Below are positions 52,850 to 61,450 of a stretch of 64,000 bases of DNA, piece after piece. A model generated the notes under the pieces. The model was given only the letters and a program-made list of their open reading frames with translations, did no database searches and was not told where the DNA came from. Every line of letters starts with the position of its first letter. The stretch's first letter is position 1. The position numbers were made by a program, and so were the translations under genes. The stretch is taken from positions 62,001 to 126,000 of the forward strand of contig NZ_JAAZWC010000010.1 in NCBI RefSeq assembly GCF_013185195.1, in the 5' to 3' direction. This stretch comes from Saccharibacillus qingshengii (GTDB taxonomy: Bacteria; Bacillota; Bacilli; Paenibacillales; Paenibacillaceae).

Positions 52850-52892
52850 GTAACCGCCATAATTCCGATTTAAACGAGGGTTCTTCGGGTAC
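52850..52892. promoter_or_regulatory. Overlapping divergent sigma-B-like promoters
   Basis: Minus strand: GTTTAA (52875-52870), 14-nt spacer, GGTTAC (52855-52850), leading to the dehydrogenase. Plus strand: ATTTAA (52868-52873), 13-nt spacer, GGGTAC (52887-52892), leading to the gene at 53031. The two -35 boxes share the palindromic TTTAAA core. Confidence 0.6.
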
Positions 52893-53030
52893 CGCGTAAA
52901 ATGTTTCGCAAAATTTCAATCCGGTGTGAACAATTCGAAATCGCAGGCCGATAAGCGTTTACCGACCGCCCATCTCGTTTAAGGGTTTAGCAAACACCCG
53001 GAAGCACAATCGGGAAAGGAGCGAACCCCC

Positions 53031-53567
53031 ATGTCCAACTTGAACGAGCACACGCCGACTTCGGATCCGAAAGCGATCGAGACCGTACGGGATCTTATCA
53101 AAGACATCGAAACGGCCATGCTGACCACCGTGTCCGATACCGGCTTGGTCTCCCGTCCGATGAAGACGCAGCATATCGAATTCGACGGCGATCTGTGGTT
53201 TCTGACGAAAAAGGATACGTCCAAATACGACGAGATTCGGAAGGATCCCCGTGTCAATCTCGCGTATGCCGGCAAGTCCTATGTCTCGATTAGCGGAACA
53301 GCGGAATTCGTGGAAGACGACGCCCGCAAAAAAGTACTCTGGAACAAAATGTACGAGAAGATTCTGGATACGCCGTACGACGATCCGAATCTCGTACTGA
53401 TCCGCGTCACGACGGATACGGCCGAGTATTGGGAAAGCGGCAGCGCGGTCAAGATGATAAGCCATCTGCTCAAAAAAGCCGTTGGCAAAGGCTCTGATCC
53501 CAAGTCCGAACCCGGCCTCAACGAAACGGTCGATCTGGAATCGGCTCCCCACTCGCCGCAGGGCTGA
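53031..53567 (+). CDS. YdaG-like pyridoxamine-phosphate-oxidase-fold stress protein
   Basis: 178 residues, ATG after AAAGGAG. Split-barrel flavin-binding fold: AMLTTVSDTGLVSRPM, DLWFLTKKDTSKYDEI, VNLAYAGKSYVSISGTAEFV, as in general stress protein 26 (YdaG). Members bind FMN or F420-like cofactors; the reaction is unknown. The final 35 residues are a flexible Ser/Pro-rich tail. Divergent from the YdaD-like gene; in B. subtilis ydaD and ydaG are also neighbours and both sigma-B dependent. Confidence 0.88.
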   Translation: MSNLNEHTPTSDPKAIETVRDLIKDIETAMLTTVSDTGLVSRPMKTQHIEFDGDLWFLTKKDTSKYDEIRKDPRVNLAYAGKSYVSISGTAEFVEDDARKKVLWNKMYEKILDTPYDDPNLVLIRVTTDTAEYWESGSAVKMISHLLKKAVGKGSDPKSEPGLNETVDLESAPHSPQG

Positions 53568-53629
53568 GAGCGGACCCAACTCCCGCCGAGCGATAACGCA
53601 GTCGGATAGACGATCACGAAACGTCAAAC

Positions 53630-53661
53630 AAGGATTCCCGCTCGATACGGGAATCCTTTTT
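53630..53661 (+). terminator. Terminator of YdaG-like gene
   Basis: AGGATTCCCG/CGGGAATCCTTTTT hairpin. Confidence 0.9.
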
Positions 53662-53711
53662 GCTGCCGATTCTGCGAAACGCCGACCGATGCCGGATTAC
53701 GCCCTCGGCTC

Positions 53712-55415
53712 TTATTCCCCGCAGGCCGGCTTCCAGGAATAGGCTTCATCCTCAAGCAGCTTATCCAGCGGCTGCGGACGGGAGAAGTAATACCCCTGCA
53801 GCTGCGAACAGCCCAGAGACAGCAGCATTTCGCGCTGCTCCTGCGTCTCGATGCCTTCCGCAATGACGGACAAACCCAATTCATTCGCCATCGCGACCAC
53901 GCCGCGGATCATCGCGCGGCTGATTCGGTTCGTCTGCGCGTTCTGGATCAGTCCGCGATCGATCTTGAGCGTATGAACCGGCAGTTCCTGCAGCAGACCG
54001 ATTCCCGAAGAAGAACTGCTGCCCAGATCGTCCAGCGAGAAAGTGACGCCCCACTGGCTGAGCGTATTCAGCTGCGGCAGAATATGCGAAGCGTCCAGGC
54101 GCTGGGTAGTCTCGTTCAATTCGATTTCGATTTTGCCGGGCGGACAGCCGGTCTGCGCAAACACTTCGGCCGCAAGCTCGACAAAATAAGGATCCCGCAG
54201 CGATTTGACGGTAATGTTGACGTGGATCCGTTTCTCCGGCTGCAGAATCCGCTGGGCCATGCAAGCTTCCCGCAGTACCCACAGATCGACCTGCTCGATC
54301 AAGCCCGCTTCTTCGGCCGCCGCGATCGCTTCGACCGGAGAGACCATGCCCCGCTGCGGATGGTTCCAGCGCAGCAGCGCTTCGTAAGACCGGGCAATCC
54401 CGTCTTCCGCTCCGACAATAGGCTGGAAATGCAGCTCAAGCTCGCCGCCCTGCAGCGCCTGGCGCATATCCAGCTCCGCCTGCTGGTCTTCGATCCGGAA
54501 GATGCCCATTCCGGCTTTGCCGCCTTTCTTGATCCGGTACATGGCCGTATCCGCCCGCTCGATATATTCGCGCAGCGATCCGGCTTCCAGACAAGCCCCG
54601 ATCGACAGCGTAAGCGGTTCTTCCTGAGCGGAGAACGGCATATTTTCGCTGCGAAAAGCCGAGACCAGGCGCTCTACGGCCGCCCGAACCTGCTTCGGGT
54701 CGTCGGTCGGCAGCACGATTACAAACTCGTCTCCCCCGTATCGGCACAGCAGCCAATCTTCGTCCGCCGCTTTGCGAATGGCTTCCGCCAGAGATTGAAG
54801 GACAAGGTCTCCGGCCGTGTGTCCGTAATCGTCGTTCACTTCCTTGAAATTATCCAGGTCCATGAAGATCACCGATTTCGGCGCTCCATCCAGTTCCCGT
54901 TCATAAATCGATTCCAGAGCGCTGTACCGCAAAAATCCGGTCAGATCGTCGAAATACGTCGTCTCTTCCAGCTGAATCAGGCCGGCAACGACCGAAGCGA
55001 CATGCATCAGACGTTCGGCATCTTCCGCGGTAAAAGTATGGGCCCGATCCATGGCGCAGATCGTCCCGTACAGGTCGCCGTTCTTCAGCCGGATCGGCAC
55101 CCCGACAAAGCTGACGCTGCCGATGTTGGACGTGATCGGCATTTCGCGGGTCAGCGGCGATAACAGGGTATCTTCAATAATGACCGGGCCTGCGAGATGA
55201 CCCACCAGGCTGCAGTACGAGATGGAATAAGGAATGACGCTGCCTTCTTGAACAAGCTGTTCTTCGGCGTTCCAGGCACTCAGAATCATATTCTGCTTGC
55301 CATTGTTATAAGCCGTAAAAAAGGTGTTGGCGTCGATGACGGAGTGCAGAAGTGAGAACAGCGTCTTGGATGTGATTCGGATCAGGTCTTCCCGCTGTTC
55401 CTTCATCGGTTTCAT
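53712..55415 (-). CDS. GAF-GGDEF-EAL cyclic di-GMP enzyme
   Basis: 567 residues, ATG after GGAGG. GAF domain about 15-150 (SVSFVGVPIRLKNGDLYGTICAMD). GGDEF domain about 155-310 with intact RYGGDEF, so diguanylate cyclase activity is possible. EAL domain about 320-560 with YEALLRW, NITVKSL, IEIELNE, LDDLGSSSSS (loop 6 differs from the usual DDFGTGYSS), LKIDRGLI, VIAEGIET and QGYYFSRP. Metal and catalytic ligands are mostly kept, so phosphodiesterase activity is also possible. Cytosolic. Output probably affects motility or biofilm. Confidence 0.92.
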   Translation of the reverse strand: MKPMKEQREDLIRITSKTLFSLLHSVIDANTFFTAYNNGKQNMILSAWNAEEQLVQEGSVIPYSISYCSLVGHLAGPVIIEDTLLSPLTREMPITSNIGSVSFVGVPIRLKNGDLYGTICAMDRAHTFTAEDAERLMHVASVVAGLIQLEETTYFDDLTGFLRYSALESIYERELDGAPKSVIFMDLDNFKEVNDDYGHTAGDLVLQSLAEAIRKAADEDWLLCRYGGDEFVIVLPTDDPKQVRAAVERLVSAFRSENMPFSAQEEPLTLSIGACLEAGSLREYIERADTAMYRIKKGGKAGMGIFRIEDQQAELDMRQALQGGELELHFQPIVGAEDGIARSYEALLRWNHPQRGMVSPVEAIAAAEEAGLIEQVDLWVLREACMAQRILQPEKRIHVNITVKSLRDPYFVELAAEVFAQTGCPPGKIEIELNETTQRLDASHILPQLNTLSQWGVTFSLDDLGSSSSSGIGLLQELPVHTLKIDRGLIQNAQTNRISRAMIRGVVAMANELGLSVIAEGIETQEQREMLLSLGCSQLQGYYFSRPQPLDKLLEDEAYSWKPACGE

Positions 55416-55620
55416 AAGGGGCCTCCATAGGTCTTGGGGTACATTCGTGTTGGGTATATAAGCCTATTATAAACGATAAGCAAGCAGCCGTCACGCCGCC
55501 TATAGGCAAATATTTCTACTTTATTCGCCCTTTTTCCTGTGTTTTGTACCTGGTACGTTTAAATCCTTCCAAATTCGATTTTTATCGTTTTAATTTTGCG
55601 CATTATAAAAATGGGATTGG

Positions 55621-55712
55621 CAAAAAGCCGTATTCGCCCGTTGATCCAAACGGGCGAATACGGCGGCTAAAAAAGAACCGCTCCTGAACGTACTCAGGGA
55701 CGGTTCTTCGCT
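55621..55712 (-). terminator. Two tandem terminators after the aldolase gene
   Basis: First hairpin: AAGAACCG/CGGTTCTTTTTT with inner CCTGA/TCAGG. Second: perfect 14-bp GCCGTATTCGCCCG with its complement and TTTTTG. Both are oriented for the minus strand. They occupy most of the 298-nt gap downstream of the aldolase. Confidence 0.85.
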
Positions 55713-55713
55713 G

Positions 55714-56601
55714 TTACTTGATCGACGCTGCGTAGATCGATTCGATCGAACGCGACAGCGTTTCGTCAAACTCCTGATCGGTTTGTCCGAAGCTGACGCC
55801 TTCTGCCAGCGCACGGGAGAAACTGGCGATCAGACCCGGGTTGCGGGTCAGACGTTCGTTCGCTTCCTCGCGCGTATATCCGCCCGAGAGCGCAACGACG
55901 CGAACCACATGCGGATCGTTCATCAGATCGCTGTAGAAGCCGTCTACGGACGGAATCGACAGTTTGAGCATCACGAGCACGCCGTCTTCCAGTTTCGCCA
56001 GCTGTTCGATCAGTTCCGCTTTGAGCAGACGTTCCGATTCTTCACGGTCGGCGCTGAGAATATCGACTTCCGGTTCGATAATCGGAATAAGCCCTGCCGC
56101 GAAGATCCGGCGTCCGAACTCGAACTGCTGCTCGACGACCTGCTTGATGCCTCCTGCGTCTGCCTTATGGATGACCGAACGCATTTTGGTTCCGAAAATA
56201 TGCCGCTCAACCGCACGCTCCAGCAGTCCGTCCAGATCGGGCATCGGTTTCATCAGCTGCACGCCGTTTTGCTCCGTGTCCAATCCTTTATCGACTTTGA
56301 GAAAAGGCACGACGCCTTTTTCTTCCCACAAATAATCCGGGGTCTTTTTGCCGTCGATCTCGCGGTCCATCGTATTCTCGAACAAAATCGCACCCAGGAT
56401 ACGCTCCGAGTTGAAGGCCGGACTCTTGATGATCCGCGTACGCATCGTATGTACGGCGCCGTACATGCCTTCCTCGTCCGAGTAGGTATCCTCCGCGACT
56501 CCGTACTGCAGCAGGGCTTTTGGCGTACTGCCTCCGCTTTGATCGAGCGCCGCCACGAATCCTTTGCCGCTGCGCATCACTTCCAGCTGTTTCTCGTTCA
56601 T
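55714..56601 (-). CDS. fda: Class I fructose-bisphosphate aldolase
   Basis: 295 residues from ATG 56601 (AAAGGAAG at about 8 nt). Class I aldolase features: [16 protein letters not shown], the Schiff-base lysine in [15 protein letters not shown], and [13 protein letters not shown]. Cleaves fructose-1,6-bisphosphate to DHAP and glyceraldehyde-3-phosphate in glycolysis. Length fits the bacterial Fda type. Two tandem terminators suggest strong transcription. Confidence 0.95.
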   Translation of the reverse strand: MNEKQLEVMRSGKGFVAALDQSGGSTPKALLQYGVAEDTYSDEEGMYGAVHTMRTRIIKSPAFNSERILGAILFENTMDREIDGKKTPDYLWEEKGVVPFLKVDKGLDTEQNGVQLMKPMPDLDGLLERAVERHIFGTKMRSVIHKADAGGIKQVVEQQFEFGRRIFAAGLIPIIEPEVDILSADREESERLLKAELIEQLAKLEDGVLVMLKLSIPSVDGFYSDLMNDPHVVRVVALSGGYTREEANERLTRNPGLIASFSRALAEGVSFGQTDQEFDETLSRSIESIYAASIK

Positions 56602-56855
56602 CTCCATCTTCCTTTCTCCGTAAAATGCCAAGCTTCTATCCGAAGTTCCACTTATTCATTACCCGAAAGACTCCGCAGCGGTCGCAGGGCCGCCAAAATT
56701 TTTTGAGAAAATCGATCCGTTCGCCCCTACGCCCATGGAGCGGCTGTACGCAAAGACCTTCTCCAAGCAGGCCTTCGCCTTTTCCCCGGACAGAATATGT
56801 TACACTTTAGGCGAGGGCTCGCTCCAATCCTATTTCTGTCAAGAGAGGTGTCATA

Positions 56856-57848
56856 ATGAATCCAATCGATCAGAATCGTCTTCAACTGCTTGTGTCGAAC
56901 ATGCACGCGATCAAAAAGGAATTTGCCTGGCAGAGTGCGAATATTTCCCGTCTGGCCGCCATGCTGTATGCCGCCGAGGAAAAAGAAGCCGATCCGGCAG
57001 CCATCCGCGCTTGTCAGGAACAAATCAAGCAGAGCACCGGCGTGTTCTCCATGTTCCGGGGCAATCTTGCGTTGGGCATTGCCGCCATGCTGTCGCTGGA
57101 GAATGATCCGCAGGCTCTGCTGAACGAAACGCTTGATGTCTATGAAGAAATGAAAAGCCATAAATTCACGGCCTCCGATTATCTGGTGGTCGCCGCTTAC
57201 GAAATCGCCAGGAATACGGAACCTTCGCGGCGGACCGAAACGATCGGGCGCGCGAAGACTTTCTACGACGGCATGAAAGAAAACCATCCTTTTCTGACGT
57301 CGCACGACGATTACATCTTTGCCGCCATGCTCGGATTGTCGACGCTCGAACCGGGTCCCGCCCTGAAGCGCATGGAGCAGTTTTACACCGAACTGAAGCC
57401 GGAATTCCATGCCAGCAACCGGCTGCAGGCGCTGACCCAGGTCCTTGTTCTGGGCGACGCGGGCCTGGATACGACGCGGCGCCTGGCCGAGCTGCAGGAA
57501 GGGCTGCGCGGGCGCAAACTGCGAATGGACAAAGAGTATCTGCTGCCTTCGCTTGGCCTGCTGGCGCTGCTGCCGGCCGAAACGGGGACGATCGTCGACG
57601 AAATCGAAGAAGCCTGCACGTATCTGCGCGATCAAAAAGGATTCGGCAGTTGGTCCGTCCTGCAGCAGGAACTGCTGCTGCTCGCTTCCGGCGTGGTGAT
57701 CTCGCGCAGCGTCGGGGAAGCGCAGCGGAATCTGACAGCGCCGGCGATCTCCGCTGCGCTTACGAATCTGGTCATCGCCCAACAGGCAACCATGCTCGCC
57801 AGCACAGCCGCGATCGCGGCGATCAATACTTCCGCTTCTTCGAGCTGA
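56856..57848 (+). CDS. DUF4003 family protein
   Basis: 330 residues, ATG after AGAGAGGTG. All-helical with motifs of DUF4003: NMHAIKKEFAW, SDYLVVAAYEIA, FYDGMKENHPFLTSHDDYIFAAMLGLS, RMEQFYTEL. The C-terminal 60 residues are Ala-rich and hydrophobic (LVIAQQATMLASTAAIAAI). Role unknown; common in Firmicutes. Confidence 0.85.
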   Translation: MNPIDQNRLQLLVSNMHAIKKEFAWQSANISRLAAMLYAAEEKEADPAAIRACQEQIKQSTGVFSMFRGNLALGIAAMLSLENDPQALLNETLDVYEEMKSHKFTASDYLVVAAYEIARNTEPSRRTETIGRAKTFYDGMKENHPFLTSHDDYIFAAMLGLSTLEPGPALKRMEQFYTELKPEFHASNRLQALTQVLVLGDAGLDTTRRLAELQEGLRGRKLRMDKEYLLPSLGLLALLPAETGTIVDEIEEACTYLRDQKGFGSWSVLQQELLLLASGVVISRSVGEAQRNLTAPAISAALTNLVIAQQATMLASTAAIAAINTSASSS

Positions 57849-57894
57849 CCTTGGCCGTCTGGCGAACCACGAACAGACCCACCCCCTTTTATCT

Positions 57895-59475
57895 TTACAA
57901 AGCGCGCCTCCAGATCGCGGGAAGCGCGCTTTTTCCGTTTTCCAGCAGGGCCAGCGTGTCTTTGAACCCCAGAACCGACAGCACCAGCAGCAGCGGGTAG
58001 ACCGGGTACAGATAGCGGGATTTGATCTCCCACAGCAGATAGAAACCGACAAAACCCAGCAGTACCAGCACAAGCAGTGTCTCCCCGTAGCGGCGTGACC
58101 GGATTCCCGTGACCAGACGGACAGCCGAGAATGCGTATATCAGAATACCGGAAGCGTAGACCAGCCACAGCAGACCTGAACGAGCGGCGGAATCGCCTTG
58201 GAACAGCCGGGTCAGCCAGGTATCGTAGCTGTAACTCCCCGCGAGGGAAGACGCCCTGAACCCCCGGCCGGGCGACGATTCGTTGCCGATGCCGTAGCGG
58301 TCGATCTGGTAGGTCCCTTCGGTCCAGGTCCAGATCAGCTTTTTGGCATACATACCGAGCAGATCGCCAGCCGAAGCCTCCGACAGTTTCCCGGCAATCG
58401 AAGCTTTGTACAGTTCGGTGCTGGCTGCTTGGTCCTCATTCGCTTCGTTCTGGTAGATCCGGTAGCTCTGCATATTGTCCCAGAATCCGAAGCGCTCCAA
58501 GTTAATGCCCATATTCAGCCACATGTAGACCGGGGCCGACTGCTCGGACGCGGAGCCTTCCGTAATGCCGGCTGCCTGCAGGACCGCGTTCTGTGTCCAG
58601 GCGGGTACGTTGAACAGGGCGGCCAGGACCATCAACGCCAGCAGACTTCGGCAAACGCCGATCCGGCGGATGCCCAGCAGGATACAGATCCCCGAAGCCA
58701 TCAGCATGATGGCGCCGATACTCCGGAAATAATTGCCGACCGCAAGCAGCAGAGCAGCCCACAAGACGGACGCGAACGATTGGGTACGTACGAATCGGAG
58801 CACGAAATAGACCGACGAGGTCAGCAGCGCCGTCCCGATCACATCGTTATAGATCAGATTCGGCATGAGCAGGGACGGTACATAGAACGCGGCCAATACC
58901 AACGCCGTATAATCTTGTTCTTTGCGCCGTCCGGTCAGCTCCCGATAGATCAGATGGATCATCAGCGTCGTCAGCAGCGAGAAGAAGATATTGAAAAGCT
59001 TGAGGGTCATATAATGCTCCGGAAAAACAGCCAGCAGCGTCTTCAGATAGATCACGATCGAGAAGTTGAACGGAAACATATGCAGATACCCGCCCGGCTC
59101 GAATGTCGAGTAATCGCCGCTGTACAGCATATCGAGCGCCAACGACAGCACGGTCTTCGAATCGTCCGTCGGCAGCCTCGGCAGGAGGAGCATCAGCGCA
59201 AACTGCAGCAGACCCGAGGCGCCCAGGATGACGGGAACGAACACACCCGGGCGATAGCGGCTGCACCTACGGCAGAAACGTTCGAGAGCGAACGCCAGGG
59301 CGGCGAGCCCGGCAAGCAGCAGAACAAGGAACAGCGGGCGCTGCGGCTGCAGGATCGGATTATCGCCATAGGCGGCATAATTGTATTCGGCCCGCACCCA
59401 AAAAGACGAGGCGACAAACAAACCAAAAAAAGCCGTCAGAATCATATAAAACAGTTTGCTTAAAGCTTGCGGCAT
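57895..59475 (-). CDS. Integral membrane glycosyltransferase (PMT/ArnT-like, GT39/GT83 type)
   Basis: 526 residues from ATG 59475 (AAGGAG at 8 nt; ATG 59496 has a weaker site). About 11 hydrophobic helices. The first external loop carries acidic residues (RLPTDDSKTVLSLALDMLYSGDYSTFEPGGYLHMFPFN) as in PMT/ArnT-like enzymes that use lipid-linked sugars. Further matches: VLAAFYVPSLLMPNLIYNDV, and KSRYLYPVYPLLLVL near the end. Probably decorates wall polymers or surface glycans. Confidence 0.82.
   Translation of the reverse strand: MPQALSKLFYMILTAFFGLFVASSFWVRAEYNYAAYGDNPILQPQRPLFLVLLLAGLAALAFALERFCRRCSRYRPGVFVPVILGASGLLQFALMLLLPRLPTDDSKTVLSLALDMLYSGDYSTFEPGGYLHMFPFNFSIVIYLKTLLAVFPEHYMTLKLFNIFFSLLTTLMIHLIYRELTGRRKEQDYTALVLAAFYVPSLLMPNLIYNDVIGTALLTSSVYFVLRFVRTQSFASVLWAALLLAVGNYFRSIGAIMLMASGICILLGIRRIGVCRSLLALMVLAALFNVPAWTQNAVLQAAGITEGSASEQSAPVYMWLNMGINLERFGFWDNMQSYRIYQNEANEDQAASTELYKASIAGKLSEASAGDLLGMYAKKLIWTWTEGTYQIDRYGIGNESSPGRGFRASSLAGSYSYDTWLTRLFQGDSAARSGLLWLVYASGILIYAFSAVRLVTGIRSRRYGETLLVLVLLGFVGFYLLWEIKSRYLYPVYPLLLVLSVLGFKDTLALLENGKSALPAIWRRAL
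57899..57935 (+). terminator. Terminator of DUF4003 gene
   Basis: AAAGCGCGC/GCGCGCTTTTT hairpin, overlapping the last codons of the convergent glycosyltransferase gene. Confidence 0.8.
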
Positions 59476-59579
59476 GGTCCGGCTCCTTCGCGGCATATTC
59501 TTTCCTGTCGGAAAGGTCTGCGCCCATTATAAAGAAGCCCCCTGAAAATAAGCTGAAAGCCGGAACCCGCACGCCGCGC

Positions 59580-59614
59580 AAAAAAGCACCTCCCGGTCTG
59601 CCCGGAAAGGTGCT
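59580..59614 (-). terminator. Terminator of lipoprotein gene
   Basis: AGCACCTTTCCGG/CCGGGAGGTGCT stem, TTTTTT on the minus strand. Confidence 0.85.
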
Positions 59615-59698
59615 GGATTGTCTAATGATTGGCGGATAGCCACCGAGCTATGCCTCCGGCCCGTTCCTGTTATCAAGCAGCTAGGCCGGTATTCCGGT

Positions 59699-60166
59699 TC
59701 AAAATGGGTCCGCCGGTTCAAGCCGGATCGTCTCGGAACGGTCCCCTCCGTCCCAGATCAACAGCAGTTCCACCGTCCCCGCATCTTCTTGTACATATTC
59801 GGTCGTAACCAGATCCCGCAGGAGATAGACGCCGTTCTCCGGCACGCTCTTGACGACCGTGCCGCCGCTGCCGGCTTCGATATCCGCTCCGTAATACGAA
59901 TATTTCACTTCTCCGGTCGGAGAAGGGCCGCTTCCTTCGTAACGGGCCGTCAACCGGGCACGCAGCTTGCCGCCCTGTTCGGGTACATACATTGAATATT
60001 CCGCTGCCCAGGCGTCGCCGGAACCCGCGTATTCGCGAACTTCCGGCGGGACTTCCGGATTCGACGAAGCCGCTTTGGGTGCAAGCGCACCGGTATTATC
60101 CGGTGCGCTTGCGCAGCCGGCGAGCAGGAGCATAACGATCAAAGCTGTCATTTTCATTCTGTACAT
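59699..60166 (-). CDS. Lipoprotein of unknown function
   Basis: 155 residues, ATG after GGGGGAT. Signal peptide with lipobox LLAGC (Cys 18). A low-complexity spacer (about 20-45) leads to a beta-sandwich-like domain (KLRARLTARYEG, VKYSYYGADIEAG, TVELLLIWDGG). No family recognised. Confidence 0.78.
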   Translation of the reverse strand: MYRMKMTALIVMLLLAGCASAPDNTGALAPKAASSNPEVPPEVREYAGSGDAWAAEYSMYVPEQGGKLRARLTARYEGSGPSPTGEVKYSYYGADIEAGSGGTVVKSVPENGVYLLRDLVTTEYVQEDAGTVELLLIWDGGDRSETIRLEPADPF

Positions 60167-60240
60167 ATCGGTATCCCCCTCTACGCCGGCTTTGCTGCCG
60201 AACGTCTTGCCTCTTCCATTCTTTTAACCGTTTTGAGGGT

Positions 60241-60281
60241 AAAAAAAACGAATCGGCCAGCGAGTTTGCTATTCGTTTTTT
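60241..60281 (-). terminator. Terminator of DUF2262 gene
   Basis: AACGAATAGC/GGCCGATTCGTT imperfect stem followed by an eight-T run on the minus strand. Confidence 0.75.
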
Positions 60282-60283
60282 GT

Positions 60284-61243
60284 TCAGCCCATCATATCCG
60301 CCGAGACAAACGCGCCGTCCGCTCCTCGTTCCACACTGATCGTATGACCCGCGAACAGTTCTCCGTCGTCGTACCAGAACGTTAACCATCCTTTTTCTCC
60401 CAGTTCAACCGACTCCAGACTCACCTGCGACGCGAACTCTTCGGCAGTCAGAAGAACTTCGCCTTCCTCCTCGTCCATCCAAAAATCGTTTCTCGTATCC
60501 AGCAGCTCTTCGGCGGCATACAAACGGGCCGCTTCATCCAGAGCAGGCAGATTGCGGGCGAGTTCGTCCAAAGCGGGCAGCAGCTTCAGCACTTCTTGCC
60601 GTTCGGAGAAGTACAGGCTCACTCCGACCTTGCGTTCGCCAAGCTTCAGCAGGCCTGTGAACCTTTGCAGCTCGGGTTCGAATACCAGCACGCTTCCTTC
60701 TTTCCATTCGATCGGCGGGTTCTCGGCCGCGGTCCGTTTGACCGGAGGCGGCGGAGCCACAATCTGCTCCATGCGCCCGAATGCCTCCTCGACTGCGGCT
60801 TCCTCCGCTCCGCCCATCACAAGATCCAATTCCCGAAAAGCTATCCCCATCTGTATCGCAGAAGCCTTCACACGGCGGCCTTCGACCGACACGAATACAA
60901 AACGGCCGGTTTCGCCTTCCCCGTCGGCTTCGTATTCCACCTTCGCCAGACGAAAAGAACAGGGAATCGGAATATGCATCCACGACGAACCGCCCTCCGC
61001 GAAATGGCGATAAATATCGGCACACGGCCAAGTCTCTTCGCCTTCCTGCGCTTGCCGGTTCAATATACAGATCCGACCGTCCGGCAGCCGGGTCGCATAT
61101 TTGGGTTGGAACAGGATAAATTGGGAACGGTCCGGCGAAGAGGCATGCGGCGCTTCGATCCTATCCAGTTGTTCGGCCGCTTGGAGGTCACCGCCATAGG
61201 CCCGTTTGACCTGTTCCCCAATCGTATGCGGATCCTGATACAT
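60284..61243 (-). CDS. DUF2262 domain protein
   Basis: 319 residues, ATG after AAGGAGG. The C-terminal half (about 185-319) matches DUF2262: FTGLLKLGERKVGVSLYF, the helix LDEAARLYAAEELLD, LTAEEFASQVSLESVELGEKG and the end FWYDDGELFAGHTISV. The N-terminal half is a separate alpha/beta domain (RSQFILFQPKYATRLPDG). Cytosolic. Function unknown. Confidence 0.82.
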   Translation of the reverse strand: MYQDPHTIGEQVKRAYGGDLQAAEQLDRIEAPHASSPDRSQFILFQPKYATRLPDGRICILNRQAQEGEETWPCADIYRHFAEGGSSWMHIPIPCSFRLAKVEYEADGEGETGRFVFVSVEGRRVKASAIQMGIAFRELDLVMGGAEEAAVEEAFGRMEQIVAPPPPVKRTAAENPPIEWKEGSVLVFEPELQRFTGLLKLGERKVGVSLYFSERQEVLKLLPALDELARNLPALDEAARLYAAEELLDTRNDFWMDEEEGEVLLTAEEFASQVSLESVELGEKGWLTFWYDDGELFAGHTISVERGADGAFVSADMMG

Positions 61244-61328
61244 TGGAATTCCTCCTTTTCGCTTACAAAAGTTTAAAAAGTCTTTAATTACTTAATCAAT
61301 CCCGCGACCGTTCTATAGTTGATATTTT

Positions 61329-61371
61329 AGTGAAAAAATTCACAATTTACATCTTTTATCGATGCTATACT
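61329..61371 (+). promoter_or_regulatory. Fnr/Crp-type site and promoter of flavin reductase
   Basis: AGTGA-AAAAAT-TCACA (61329-61344) matches the Crp/Fnr consensus TGTGA-N6-TCACA at 9 of 10 positions. TATACT (61366-61371) follows with no good -35. With a start near 61378 the site is centred at -41.5, the class II activator position. Confidence 0.65.
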
Positions 61372-61450
61372 CGACCCGTTGAATGCCGCGGAAACGGCAG
61401 ACCCGTCTTCCGGCGTTCCCGAAAAAGAGATCTTCAGGGGGTACACACAG

